DNA of 64,000 nucleotides from Glandiceps talaboti (Eukaryota; Hemichordata; Enteropneusta; Spengelidae), in the NCBI RefSeq assembly GCF_964340395.1, contig NC_135550.1, forward strand, positions 20,731,676 through 20,795,675, in the 5' to 3' direction. A model generated the notes under the pieces. That model worked only from the letters and a program-made list of their open reading frames with translations, had not been told where the DNA came from and searched no databases. The position numbers and the translations under genes were made by a program. Position 1 is the stretch's first letter, and every line of letters begins with the position of its first letter. This document shows, in pieces, positions 1 to 12,901 of the stretch.

Positions 1-382
1 CAAAATAGCCGTTTACTATATGTAAAGGTCAACATATCCATTTTACACTTGCACAGGTCAAAATAAAGATTTCAGATCAGTGCAGGTTAAAGTAGCAATT
101 TTGCATTGGTACACATAAAATAGCCATTTTCATCTGCACATAACAAAATAACCATTATACATCTGGACAGCTGAAGGTAAAAGTAGCCACTTTGCATATG
201 TATAGACTCCTGGCAAGGTAACCACTTTACATCTTTCAAGCTCGAAATTGCCACTCGCATCTTGACATGTCGAATAGCCGCCAGTTTGTTATCTATTTTG
301 AATCTGTACATATCCAAATAACCATTTTAAAGTCATAGTCAAAATAGCCATTTTACATCTGTACAGGTCAAAATAACCAATC
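1..382. repeat. 29-bp minisatellite array, degenerate
   Basis: About 12-13 imperfect tandem copies of a unit of roughly 29 bp, with core TAGCCATTTTACATCTG followed by TACAGGT and CAAAA. Copies near 1-58 and 340-382 are closest to the consensus. Middle copies carry insertions and run to about 40 bp. The array continues past the left edge of the window. No coding potential is seen in it; the short open frame across it on the minus strand is a by-product of the repeat. Confidence 0.85.
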
Positions 383-3319
383 TGCTCAGCACTACTAAAA
401 GACTGATTTTGCTTCAGGATGACCCTATTTTTTTTATGTTTCTCATTACTCTTTCATAGCAACTATGGGTCGGTTGGTCGATTTTTTAAAAAAAACAAAA
501 AAAAATGTTTCTCTGCCTCCCCTTTTCCTCCTCTCTATCTACTTTTTATTGGATTCCTGGTAACAAGCCCTTTCTCACCTTCTCTACACAATTGGCATGT
601 TCTCAGACCCCTCCACTTGAATAACTTTCGTCATGAGAGAAATGTTCTGTTTTTGATAAAGTGTCGTCGCCGCCACCATGACTGTAGATAACGGCGACAG
701 TCTAGACACTTGCTTATTCTTGCCAGCCAGAGAGGGTGCTGTTCCGCTAAATATTAAGGGCAAGAGAAAAGAAATTATTTTGATGTCGGAGCTGAAAATT
801 TAGGTCGGTCGGGTAATTAGAAACAGGAAAAAAAAATAATGTCACTCTTAAAATGTACATCCTGATTATGAAAACCCTTACGTCTGAGAAGTTACAAAAC
901 AGGCGTCATTACGGGTTTTTATTTGATACCCAATAAATCATAATATATCCTGAACTTTATAACAATCTAATAGTTCAAAGTGCGGTACTGATTCGTATGC
1001 ACATCATTGTGGCTGAAGCTTTTAATATTAAAAGCCACATCAACCTCGTAAAGGCATATCAAATGTTACGAGAACACTGCGAAGATGAAGAAATCAAAGT
1101 GCCGACTTCTTTTATTTGGACGTCTCGTTTTACTCCGAGGTGAATGAAATCGCCTGTACACATGCATGTAAGTAGACACACACACATACTAATACCAGGA
1201 TTTCTCTACACAGATAAGCGAAAAGAAAGATAAAAGAACAATAAATGAATAAATAATGAAATTAATAGGTTTTCTACAACCATTGTAAGTTGACCTTGGT
1301 AAATGAATAATAATGAATATAGTGTTCATAAACATAGCTATATCCATACACCAAATGGTCATAATATTGCGAGTCAATAATTTCGATTTTATTACACGTA
1401 TGGAGTGTTTTTCAGCAAAATATGCCAAACACGGAGTTTGATTACCTTGAATAATACGACCCAAGTTAATACTGTGGTTTTCATTTGATTTAGTATAGAA
1501 TTTTGTATAACAAATTCAATATTCAAATGTGAAACTTTCAAAGAATCTGAAATTCAAAATCTCTTGAACATGTATTTATATGTTTTGCTTTGTATGTTCC
1601 AAACGTTTGCAAATTAACGTTGTTGACTTCCGAACTGCCCAGCATCATTACAAACACGATTTCAAGCATGCTCAATCTTTTGGAGCCAAGTCTTATCCAT
1701 GCACTTGATGAAAATTACAAAGGGTATTACCTTTCTTTGTAACTATGTTCTTTGCTATTCAATAAAACAAAAAAACAAAACACGATTCTTTGTAACACGA
1801 ACCGAACCATTAACAGGCCTAGGGAACATAACAGTACGCTCCCGGTGTACTATTTATAAAAATAAAGTATCATACACGACTGTCGCTAGCGCTATGTCTG
1901 ATGATCAGTCATGAGGGACGATTTCCGAAATCACAGTCTGATAAGAATGAGAAATGATTGCAGAAAACATCAATTTGACCTCATTATACGACAACTATAT
2001 AGCCTGAATAAAGGTATCATGCTGTTTTATATGCAAAGTAATAACTGACGGCAGATGAAATTATTGTTATTAACGTTGACATGGCCGCAAAGGAAACAAA
2101 CCACACTGGACAGATATGCTATCCCTGTTATTAGCAATAACACAGTTACTGTAGCAATACAAAAATGTAAAATAAAAATAAAAATACACGGAAATGGGGT
2201 AAGAGGAAAATAAATAGACCAACCCAGTTAAGAATTGTTGTGTAATAACAATCAAGATCGAAACTTGGGATTCGATTACTAGAAATATGAATACTCACAC
2301 GCCATATTCATATAAAACGTTCACAATCAAACCAACCATTATCTCATTTATAAGGAGAGGAATGAATTCGAAAATATGTTCAGTCAATAAAAGAAGCAGA
2401 CAAGAAGACAAGATGTTATTAAACTTCTAGAATACAAACAGAACAGAAGCCACGTAATGCACAATATTAATAGTTACTGCCATGCCAATGTTTGCTTTGG
2501 CGAACTATAAGCCTTTGTGATGACAACACAGTTTTAAGACATGGCTTACCTTGCAGTGAATATAATGGTCTGTCTAAAATGATAACAAGTCGGTAAAATA
2601 ATCGTGTTGAAAATGTTCAGACCTTTTATACACAACTTCAAAGGAAACATTATCACTAATTAAGGAGTATTGCCATTTAAATACCCATGCCTGTACATAT
2701 TGATATATTCATAATGGTTATCTTTGCTTCCTTAGGCGTTTATGAAAGAACTTTATCAAATTTATCAAGATCTAACATCAATCAGAAATGATTTCTTCCC
2801 CGTAGGGCATGTACGCATCGTGGATAAGCTATTTTCGGTCGGCACGATAAAAGGAGAAAAGCTTACTTGGGAACACCTTTACTTTGACTAATTAGAAGGT
2901 ATCTGTTGCTTTATTCTATGCCGATTCACACTAGCAAAGCCAACCACCTGAGACCAATGACAATATGATCGGTAAAATAAGTCAATTAAGCGTTATATCT
3001 TGAGGAGTTAAAAGGTGTGCACAACTGATTTCGTTGTCTAATGACTGGAATTTTCGTCTAACAGTATTGTGAAAGATTATGTCATTATGGATGCAACTAT
3101 TAGCAAAGTTGTATCATAAGCAAAAAGAAATATATCAGGATACTGATGATGAATGGCAGCTATACCACACTTCTTCATCCTGGCTGAATTCTAGGCAATC
3201 ATATGCAATCTGAGTATTCACGTATCCGATTCTTTGGTAAACAGTTCAGCAAAATGGTCAAGGTATCACCTGAAATATTTATTAAACTAACTGGATGTTG
3301 CATTCTGGCAGACAATGAT
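383..3319. other. Gene-free AT-rich stretch
   Basis: I see no gene, RNA gene or clear repeat here. Open frames are short (under about 90 codons), low in complexity, and have no recognisable motif. Confidence 0.6.
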
Positions 3320-3477
3320 AAGGAGACACAACCCTAGGTACATGCAGTCAAGTAACACTCAAACAGCCTGGCCACAAAAAGGGATACAGCCCTAGGTACA
3401 TACATTTCAGTACATCCAAGCAGCCTGGCCATAAAGGGAAACAACACCTTGTACATCCATTCAAGTACATCCAGGTA
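3320..3477. repeat. Three imperfect tandem units of about 58 bp
   Basis: Units begin near 3320, 3379 and 3435. Each contains a GGGAYACA-like start, CCTAGGTACAT, then a TCAAGTACATCC-like block. The first two end in CAGCCTGGCCA. The third unit is truncated. Divergence between units suggests an old local duplication. Confidence 0.7.
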
Positions 3478-4107
3478 CTCTGAATATTTGTTCCTACTCA
3501 GACTACAACAGAAGAAGTCCCCACAAAATACTAGTACTGGTATTAATTTTCAAATAAATAGCAGATATTACTTTGTCATCAAGGTACATAAATTCATGTC
3601 AAAGTAACCTCTATGACAAGGTAAATGGTAAGCTGATTGTCGTTGAAGGCAAAAGGAAAGAAATATGTTTTAGGAAACTATATAAGTTACCATCTACATA
3701 TGACTTGTAACGTATAAAGCACACCTTTTCCCCAAACGAAATAGGGACTGACTGTTATGGATTGATAAATATCACATACATGTTTATCAAACAAGGCTAC
3801 AAGTGTAATCATGGTAATATGACACAATTTCTGGGTTAGATGTCCAAGCTTTAATAGTTCGATACTATCAGATTTAGTACATCGCTCATGAATAAAGCCA
3901 AGATTTAAGATCATACTATTGATAAACTGGCAAAAACAGCAGAAGCAATTATAGTGTAACCTACAAGATTTCAGCAAATGAAAGAAAATGATAAAACATT
4001 CATGAATAGGTACATTTGAAAACTTACAGGTCACACTTTGCAATTCACATACTTCTCATATATATGAACAGGTATGGGTATTGTACATGCATATTCACGT
4101 GCACTCC

Positions 4108-4232
4108 AGCCACCCAGCCACCCAGCCACCCATCCATCCATCCATCCATCCATCCATCCATCCATCCATACATACATACATACATACATACATACATACA
4201 TACATACATACATACATACATACATACATACA
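4108..4232. repeat. Compound microsatellite (CCAGCCAC)n-(CCAT)n-(CATA)n
   Basis: A run of CCAGCCAC units (about 4108-4130) passes into (CCAT)n (about 4131-4168) and then (CATA)n up to about 4232, followed by (CAGA)n and a short (TA)n at 4282-4302. The step from CCAT to CATA looks like one tract mutating into the next. Open frames of 67-118 codons on both strands here are repeat translations. Confidence 0.95.
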
Positions 4233-4410
4233 GCAGACAGACAGACATTCATCCATCCATCAATCCCTCCTTCCCGTCATCATATATATATATATATATA
4301 TGTGTGGGGGGGGATGTGTGTGTATATATACACATCCCATATGTGTATATATACACACATACACACACTTAGCAGTTTCATTTAAACATATACAATAAAC
4401 AGTAAATTGT

Positions 4411-4576
4411 TTCTGGCCAAACGTCTTACTCAGGCTTTGCTGAGCTTCCTCAGTAGGCCCAATACATCATACTAATTATCGCTTGTGTCCAGTCACGTGA
4501 CCAAAATGGTAATCAGAAAAGTTGCTATTGTTTGCGGTTTATTCCTTTCCCCCATATGTGTTGAGGGTTTTTTATC
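4411..4576 (-). repeat. Left inverted arm of element copy 1
   Basis: Reverse complement of 4653-4820 with scattered mismatches. Read on the minus strand it includes the hammerhead-like end at 4415-4459. Beyond its outer end (about 4370-4410) is a tail without counterpart on the right side (TTCATTTAAACATATACAAT). Confidence 0.85.
4415..4459 (-). ncRNA. Hammerhead-like hairpin (left arm, copy 1)
   Basis: Read on the minus strand: GGCCTA, CTGAGGA, stem GCTCAG with loop CAAAGC and CTGAG, then TAAGACGTTT and GGCC. Stem I (GGCC/GGCC) and stem II are intact. The GAAA box has decayed to TAAGAC, so catalysis is unlikely in this copy. Confidence 0.35.
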
Positions 4577-4652
4577 GAGGAGCTTCACAATAGTAGGACT
4601 TGAAAAGATATGGAAGAACAAATCATACAGACTAACACGCGAAAGCTTCTTG

Positions 4653-4820
4653 GATAAAAAAAACTCAACACATACGGAGAAAATGGAATAAACCGCAAAC
4701 AATAGCAACTGTTCTGATTACGATTTTGGTCACGTGACTAGATACAAGCGATAATTAGTATGATGTATTGGGCCTACTGAGGCAGCTCTGCAAAGCCTGA
4801 GCAGAACGTCTTGGCCAGAA
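4653..4820 (+). repeat. Right inverted arm of element copy 1
   Basis: Pairs with 4411-4576. It keeps the same order of motifs: endonuclease tail, CAAACAATAGCAACT, GGTCACGTGACT, GCGATAATTAGTATGATG, then the hairpin end at 4771-4816. In this copy the hairpin core is damaged (CTGAGGC instead of CTGAGGA; GCAGAAC instead of GCGAAAC). Confidence 0.85.
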
Positions 4821-4840
4821 ACACTTCAATGTATATATAT

Positions 4841-6324
4841 AACAATTCCTCGAATAAACCTAGCTTACATTGTAATTTTTTCAAAGATTTCGGTGTTTTA
4901 TCGAATCTTTCGAAATTATGCAGAACTACTAACCAAAGAGACATTAACTCTACCGTACTGATTGTATTCCTGCCTGCGTTTCAATCAGTCTGACCTCTAC
5001 CAATATATACTAATATTCAATATATCGAGGGAAATATAATTTTCCCGTGACCAAATTCATTTAGGCGGAGTAAAAATTGAAGGGGAGTTGAAATTCTGAT
5101 TTAATCACTGTATTTGTGGCTCCGGGTGGCCTTTACACTCAGGGGAATAGTGCACACATATGTGAAAGCATGTTTTTTGCTCAAAATGTGTAGCATGCCA
5201 TTCCAGAAACATATAATTAGAATTATGATGTCAGTTCTCACCGCTACGGAAAAGAAATTGAATCTAGATTTCCAATTTATTTTGCTCTGAGCCAGAAGCG
5301 GCCTGATGATCAAAATGGGTGAAATTTACACAAACCGAGATAATGAACCAGGTAAGGCGCTGGGAAATTACTCTCGTCAGTTGTCAATACAACAAGAAAT
5401 TGATAAGACCACGACATTAATTGGTAAATCCACTAGGAATATCCCATTACAAAAGGGAGACTAATTATACCGAGAAAGACACATCATGGAGAGGAGTAGG
5501 CAAATAACGTTTTCCCCACTACTCGACGTTTTTTTCTAGTTTAATTGAAATTCGGACTACGGAAGGTTTTTTATTTACGAGAACGTCCAGAGTTTTTGTA
5601 GAGTCATTGAATTGACTTATCATCTAAGATATCCTGACTGGGTCTTACATGCCGCGTGACGCGACCAACGGAAATGAAGAGACGGGGAATTAAAGACCGT
5701 CTTTCCGTATTTCAAGCCTGGAGCTTCATCCGTCCTGAAGAAATTACAAAAAGACATTACGGAGCTTTAGTTTACAAGGACGCCAAATGAGAAACCAAGT
5801 AAGGCGAAAGCTTTAAACTTCGAACGGAAATTGCCACAGTAAAAATATCACTATGGATCTACTGACCGAAATTAGTTCAAACAACGGTCAAAACGATCAC
5901 TTTATAGTCTCTATGGGTTGATATAAAACTAGTTTTAATGAAACAAGTATTTTGACGAGCCCTGTATGGATGTTGCCATAACAACCAAACAAGTACACTG
6001 TTTATAACTTCTTTTATTTTGGTTTTTAAATCAGGTGAGAAATAACTGAATCGTTTCGCATTTTGAAATTAACCAATTTCTTCTCTTGAACACATAAAAG
6101 TAAACGGTGTCTGAATAAAATATTTATATTCCTAAGTCGATAAAAAGGAAAGTGAGGTTAGAAGAAGGGTTGATGGGATGAAAGTCCACAACACAACGTT
6201 TCATCTGCCATGAGCGAAACTAGTTATTATATCTTTGATTAGTTGTATTGGCAGTGATTTCAGTGACTCATTTATCTGAGGAATGGAAAAAATATTTAAT
6301 GTATTATCATGTTTACCTCAATTA

Positions 6325-6326
<2 letters not shown>
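4841..6326. other. Gene-free stretch
   Basis: No gene or structured repeat recognised. Several short open frames, none with a familiar motif. Confidence 0.55.
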
Positions 6327-6484
<158 letters not shown>

Positions 6485-7023
6485 AACATACATGCATAAT
6501 GCATGTGTACATATACATATATACGTTCTCAATAAAACTCGATCCTAAAAGTTGTTGAATATTCTCACTACCTTTCGAGTATTACAGAGACATGTCATAA
6601 TGGCCATTTTTGTACCATGTATGATAAGTCTTCCTGTTGTCACCATATTGAAATGAGTATTGCCATCACAATAACCAAACCATAACCACGTAGGTAACTC
6701 AGTCAGACGTTTGAGTAGTGATTACATAGAATAATTCAATATTTATAATGTAGACATAAACACTGGTTTAAATCTCTTATCTTTATAGCGAATATCAACA
6801 TATCAGTCTAGTCATGATATCTGTATTGCCTTCTGGGTATATCCTTAATCATCTGTATCCGGTCTTTTCGACAGTAACATTTTTTTTCTAGAGTACACTT
6901 TTTTTCAGGGAGTAGATATTCAGTGAATAGTGACACGCAGTGCACTTAAACAGACACAGACCCCAGTGCATATGAGACACACAGAAACCAATACGACATA
7001 CACAACACACGCGTACGCATCTA

Positions 7024-7027
<4 letters not shown>

Positions 7028-7076
<49 letters not shown>

Positions 7077-7091
7077 GTGTGTGTGTGTGTA
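7028..7091. repeat. (GT)n microsatellite
   Basis: About 32 GT dinucleotides with a single C interruption near 7072. Confidence 0.95.
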
Positions 7092-7205
7092 TAATTCATA
7101 TAAGTGTCTCACTGGGGAGAACAGTGCTCGATGCAATAATGGTAATAGAGCATTATATATGCAATATTAATAGCAATATTAGTCGATTCTCATTCTTTGG
7201 GTTAA

Positions 7206-7351
<146 letters not shown>

Positions 7352-7465
7352 TAAGCAGTTTCATTTGAACATATAGAATAAACAGTAAAGTGATTCTGGC
7401 GTAGAGCTGCCTCAGTAGGCCCAATCTATCATACTAGTTATCGCTTTTATGTCCAGTCAATCTTC

Positions 7466-7720
7466 GGACACATACATTGCAAAACAACACACGTAATATA
7501 TGGTATACATTGTGAGAAGTGTGGACAAATGATATATGTTGGACAAAACGGGATATATCATCTACACCCACATGCAGAACCATTGATAAGGAATAAAAAC
7601 AAAACAGATCCAGTAACAAACACTCAACCAACCACTCTCTTGCCGACTTCAAAATAGTAGAACTTGAAAAGATATGGAAGAACAAAGCATACAGACTAAC
7701 ACTTGAAAGCTTCTGGATAA
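7466..7720 (+). pseudogene. GIY-YIG endonuclease domain remnant, frameshifted
   Basis: Plus-strand translation from 7466 gives HIHC, then VIYGIHCEKCGQMIYVGQNG. This is the N-terminal half of a GIY-YIG nuclease core with the Cys-X2-Cys pair typical of Penelope-like endonucleases. Here the I-Y-G / Y-V-G spacing is kept, and the usual E-T after the second motif is Q-N. The frame closes at a TAG near 7655. The C-terminal half (HSTNHSLADFKIV, then ELEKIWKNKAYRLTLESFWI) continues in another frame, so at least one frameshift lies between about 7580 and 7625. No reverse transcriptase domain lies upstream. The product would not be functional. Confidence 0.7.
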
Positions 7721-7804
7721 AAAAAAACACTAACAATAGCAACTGTTCTGAGTATCATTTTGGGTCACGTGACTGGACATAAGCGATAATTAGTATGATG
7801 GATT

Positions 7805-7853
7805 GGACGTACTGAGGAAGCTCAGCAAAGCCTGAGCGAAACATCTTGGCCAG
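7805..7853 (+). ncRNA. Hammerhead-ribozyme-like terminal hairpin (element copy 2)
   Basis: The order is CTGAGGA (7812-7818, fits CUGANGA), a 6-bp stem GCTCAG/CTGAGC (7820-7825 with 7832-7837, loop CAAAGC), then GAAAC (7838-7842), ATC, and TTGGCC (7846-7851). In the copy 1 arms the strand before the core is GGCCTA, which can pair with TTGGCC as a GC-rich stem I. Here it has decayed to GGACGTA. Hammerhead motifs have been described at the ends of Penelope-like elements, which supports the reading. Against it, stem III would be extremely short, and the ATC triplet here (GTC in copy 1) weakens the cleavage site. Activity is unproven. Confidence 0.45.
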
Positions 7854-7862
7854 AAGCACATA

Positions 7863-11272
<3,410 letters not shown>

Positions 11273-11278
11273 TTTATT
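11273..11278 (-). terminator. Candidate poly(A) signal for TMEM151 (distal)
   Basis: AATAAA on the minus strand, about 290 nt past the stop codon. Confidence 0.35.
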
Positions 11279-11510
11279 AGGAAAAACGCTCAAGTGTATA
11301 CTAAACAGGTGAGTAAGTACAACGATTTGAGTACAAGGATATGCAATGTCAATGTTTTCCACTCTACAATGTAAAAAAATGACTTTGAAATCCTAATTCC
11401 ATTAGTGTATACATTTCAAGTTTAATACTGATAATATAAAGGGTCAGTATTTTGTTCAATTTACGACGGCCCCATATATTTCTGAACGTGCCGGAACTAT
11501 TTTTTCCGTT

Positions 11511-11516
11511 TTTATT
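11511..11516 (-). terminator. Candidate poly(A) signal for TMEM151 (proximal)
   Basis: AATAAA on the minus strand, about 50 nt past the stop codon. It would give an unusually short 3' UTR; the distal site is an alternative. Confidence 0.3.
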
Positions 11517-11563
11517 CAAAAGATCTCAAGCTTTTGTTGCATATGAAAGATAAGTTCCTTTTC

Positions 11564-12901
11564 TCAGAGTGAAGTTTCAATAGGTACTGTACAATATTCA
11601 TCACCACCTGCCTGTCTCAGGGGAATCATCATCATATTCAAAGCTACATCGTAAGCTGGCGGTGAGTCATCTGGTATGTTGTTAAGGGCAACACCACTTT
11701 CTTGCATCCGTGTTTCATTTCGATGAGCTTCAATAATAGGCGACCTTTCGTCACAATCGTCGTCTTCGTCCTCCTCCTCCTCCTCATCGTCATCAACTTC
11801 TTCTGGCTGGGCGATAGCTACGGCATGTCCGTTAGCCATGTTACTTCTGGAGGAAGCACTGTGTCTCAATACGTTGCCATTTGCTGCATCCATCAAAAGA
11901 GCCTCTGAATAACTTGGCACAATATGATGGTTATTTCGAATCCTCAATTCTAAGCTCCGACTGCTTGTAACTGTTGTATCCCTTGGCAACTGAATACTGC
12001 CATTCCAATTTTCCATGGAAGAATAGGTGGAATAATTGGTGCCAAAAAGCTTTTCAATTTGATACTGAACATAAGCTGTTTTATACTCAATAAAGACACG
12101 AAGTGGCCATGACAATAAACAAATGGAGAGGCTCCAGAACAGAATTAAGGAAACGTACCATGGCAATGAATTAGACTCGGCAAATGCGATCATGTGCTCT
12201 TTAAAATCAAGATCACTTAGGTTCATCCCCTCACGAGTTTCCATATAATCGTCCCGGCCTTCATTTTCACCAAAAAATCTTGATCGCTGAGCTAGGTAGT
12301 CGTTTTCAGCCTCTTCGTTGGCAAATATGAAACTTTTGGTAAATTTGATCTTGGTGGCTGGATAATCCTCAAGGGCTATGAGATCCCTTGAAATATCTTT
12401 GACCCCACAATCGGAAAAGTCAAAAGCACCTAGAGCGGAATGGGTATTCACACGTTCGTAATACTCCTGTGTAGTTGTGTAGGCGTCGCCGTTCCTGTAA
12501 CGGGTAATTTGTCTAGTCCGTCGAACATAATGATAACATATGGCCCTCCACCACACTACAGGGTAAGCCTCGCGCATACGCTGCATCATATCATACACAA
12601 CACTGACATCCTCCTTGTATTGTAGTTCTACCCGCGTATGGCAGTGCCAACATTCAATTAAATACACCATGTAAATCAAAATGAGGAAAGCAATTGGAAT
12701 ATAGATGTATCCATCGTCACACGGACTACCAACAATATGGACGGGCATACTGCGGTAATTATATACCTCCATAGCCACTGTTGTCAGTCGACACCATGCA
12801 ATAATACCAAGACTGGCGTAGATCAGTAGAGTCAATATCATACATTTCCAATGTGTGTCACGGCGCAAGGATAGACAGAAACCCTGGCGAATCGGACGAA
12901 T
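11564..12901 (-). CDS. TMEM151: TMEM151-family transmembrane protein, last coding exon
   Basis: One long exon of 446 codons including the stop, entered in phase 0 after a good acceptor (GTCTTTCAG just right of 12901). It begins IRPIRQG and reads through LRRDTHWKCM. Residues of this exon: first membrane segment about 20-42, second about 65-84 (YIYIPIAFLILIYMVYLIEC), a large loop with the family block RRTRQITRYRNGDAYTTTQ at about 127-145, and a third segment about 249-269 followed by WPLRVFIEYKTAY. The cytosolic-looking tail has an acidic run at about 367-386, a PPAY motif at about 414-417, and ends in ETSL, a class I PDZ-binding pattern. These blocks match vertebrate TMEM151A/B closely. The molecular role of the family is poorly known; human TMEM151A variants have been linked to paroxysmal kinesigenic dyskinesia. 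The short N-terminal exon with the start codon was not found. Reading from the in-frame TTG at 12868 as a start would be wrong, because the frame stays open to the acceptor. Confidence 0.93.
   Translation of the reverse strand: MRPIRQGFCLSLRRDTHWKCMILTLLIYASLGIIAWCRLTTVAMEVYNYRSMPVHIVGSPCDDGYIYIPIAFLILIYMVYLIECWHCHTRVELQYKEDVSVVYDMMQRMREAYPVVWWRAICYHYVRRTRQITRYRNGDAYTTTQEYYERVNTHSALGAFDFSDCGVKDISRDLIALEDYPATKIKFTKSFIFANEEAENDYLAQRSRFFGENEGRDDYMETREGMNLSDLDFKEHMIAFAESNSLPWYVSLILFWSLSICLLSWPLRVFIEYKTAYVQYQIEKLFGTNYSTYSSMENWNGSIQLPRDTTVTSSRSLELRIRNNHHIVPSYSEALLMDAANGNVLRHSASSRSNMANGHAVAIAQPEEVDDDEEEEEDEDDDCDERSPIIEAHRNETRMQESGVALNNIPDDSPPAYDVALNMMMIPLRQAGGDEYCTVPIETSL

Larger units (their letters stand above)
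4370..4840 (+). mobile_element. Penelope-like retroelement fragment, copy 1 (snap-back form)
   Basis: Two arms of about 167 bp (4411-4576 and 4653-4820) are inverted copies of each other, separated by a spacer of about 76 bp. The arms contain GTCACGTGAC, AAGCGATAATTAGTATGATG and the terminal motif running from GGCCTACTGAGG to TTGGCCAGAA. Spacer and right arm on the plus strand read as the C-terminal tail of a GIY-YIG endonuclease (IVGLEKIWKNKSYRLTRESF). Left flank has CATA and TA repeats; right flank is a short (TA)n. Penelope-like elements are known for inverted terminal fragments and a C-terminal GIY-YIG domain; the assignment is an inference from these features. No reverse transcriptase remains, so the copy is non-autonomous or dead. 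Confidence 0.65.

Noticed and set aside
4016-4398. Six overlapping open frames of 67-118 codons rich in HPS, YIH, VCM and DGW
   Set aside because: They are translations of the (CCAT)n/(CATA)n microsatellite in several frames on both strands.
12838-12868. TMEM151 start at 12868
   Set aside because: The codon is TTG, and the frame continues upstream through IRPIRQGFCLS to a clear acceptor, so this is not the start.
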